Below the pieces are notes generated by a model that saw only the letters and a list, made by a program, of their open reading frames with translations, was not told the DNA's origin and searched no databases. Position numbers and translations under genes: made by a program. Source: Chrysaora quinquecirrha (taxonomy: Eukaryota; Cnidaria; Scyphozoa; Semaeostomeae; Pelagiidae). Taken from it: a DNA stretch of 64,000 nt. Below are positions 63,673 to 64,000 of the stretch, piece by piece. The stretch is from assembly GCA_014526335.1 (NCBI GenBank), contig JACTAT010000037.1:14420105-14484104 (forward strand), in the 5' to 3' direction. Numbering within the stretch: position 1 is the first letter of the stretch; every line of letters starts with the position of its first letter.

Positions 63673-63745
63673 TTGCATGCAATAATGCACTGCCTCTTTG
63701 CTTTGTTTGTTATCCTTTTTTCCACTTTAGACGAAAACATATTTT

Positions 63746-63827
63746 CGACGAGGATGGGATTCGAACCCACGCGGGCAGAGCCCAATGGATTAGCGGTCCA
63801 TCGCCTTAACCACTCGACCACCTCGGC
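63746..63827 (-). tRNA. tRNA-Ser(GCT), unit 24
   Basis: Position 33 is C (loop CCGCTAA), 2:71 is C:U, and the A box reads TGGTCGAGTGG. Confidence 0.7.
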
Positions 63828-63904
63828 TTGCATGCAATAATACACGGCCTCTTTGCTTTGTTTGTTATCCTTTTTTTTTCTATTTTAAGACGAAAACATA
63901 TGTT

Positions 63905-63986
63905 CGACGAGAGTGGGATTCGAACCCACGCGGGCAGAGCCCAATGGATTAGCAGTCCATCGCCTTAACCACTCGGCCACCTCGTC
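63905..63986 (-). tRNA. tRNA-Ser(GCT), unit 25
   Basis: Intact; T stem fully paired (CCCAC). Last complete unit before the window end. Confidence 0.95.
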
Positions 63987-64000
63987 TTGCATGCAATAAT

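Larger units (their letters stand above)
60192..63986 (-). repeat. Tandem array of 25 tRNA-Ser units
   Basis: Units start every ~155 bp (extremes 114 and 184) and comprise an 82-nt tRNA plus ~73 bp spacer. The spacer has TGCATGCAATAAT on the 5' side of each tRNA, a TTTT stop (..ACATATGTTTTCGTC) about ten bases after its 3' end, and three spacer subtypes (CCACTTTAGAC, CTATTTTAAGAC, CCATTTCAAGTC). The array continues past the window end. Confidence 0.95.

Noticed and set aside
60342..63845. Repeated 64-100 codon frames with AEWLRRWTANPLGSA
   Set aside because: These are translations of tRNA-Ser genes and their spacers.

Overview
The window is nuclear DNA from a multicellular animal. It shows introns with GT..AG borders, a metazoan-type NACHT-LRR receptor, a CD20/MS4A-type four-pass membrane protein, non-LTR retrotransposon remains, many short inverted-repeat transposons with diagnostic target-site duplications, and a cluster of eukaryotic type II tRNA-Ser genes. 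Intron density, low GC and NLR/MS4A content suggest a marine invertebrate. Connexin-like features in one membrane protein would favour a chordate relative such as a tunicate, but a cnidarian or sponge cannot be excluded from sequence alone.

Layout. 0-5.3 kb: three tandem-repeat blocks (nested 50/100/199-bp satellite, 65-bp and 38-bp minisatellites) and a stray first exon of an MS4A-like gene. 6.8-7.9 kb: a pogo-like and a Harbinger-like MITE. 9.7-15.2 kb: a minus-strand NLR receptor gene with 15 near-identical 61-residue LRR modules; its NACHT domain is split by a 731-bp hAT-type insertion with a perfect 8-bp target duplication. 16.2-17.8 kb: a two-exon four-transmembrane, channel-like gene on the same strand. 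20-25 kb: a 51-bp minisatellite of about 2.2 kb and a 5'-truncated LINE. 29.8-34.3 kb: a complete four-exon MS4A-like gene on the minus strand with all splice phases matching. 37.0-51.4 kb: a plus-strand multi-exon gene of unknown function, reconstructed from splice sites and phases, with several MITEs in its introns. 52.5-59.6 kb: an intronless putative iron/2-oxoglutarate oxygenase gene and a second, 5'-deleted copy inside a segmental duplication. 60.1-64.0 kb: 25 minus-strand tRNA-Ser(GCT)-type units about 155 bp apart, running off the window end.

The genes do not form an operon or an obvious pathway. NLR, MS4A-like and channel-like proteins are all compatible with immune or membrane signalling, but this is inference. 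Much of the rest is mobile or tandem DNA. The clearest insertion histories are hAT into the NLR, a TTAA element into a tRNA-like repeat, and a 1.3-kb element into a minisatellite. Exon borders are read by eye; no alignment or database search was possible.
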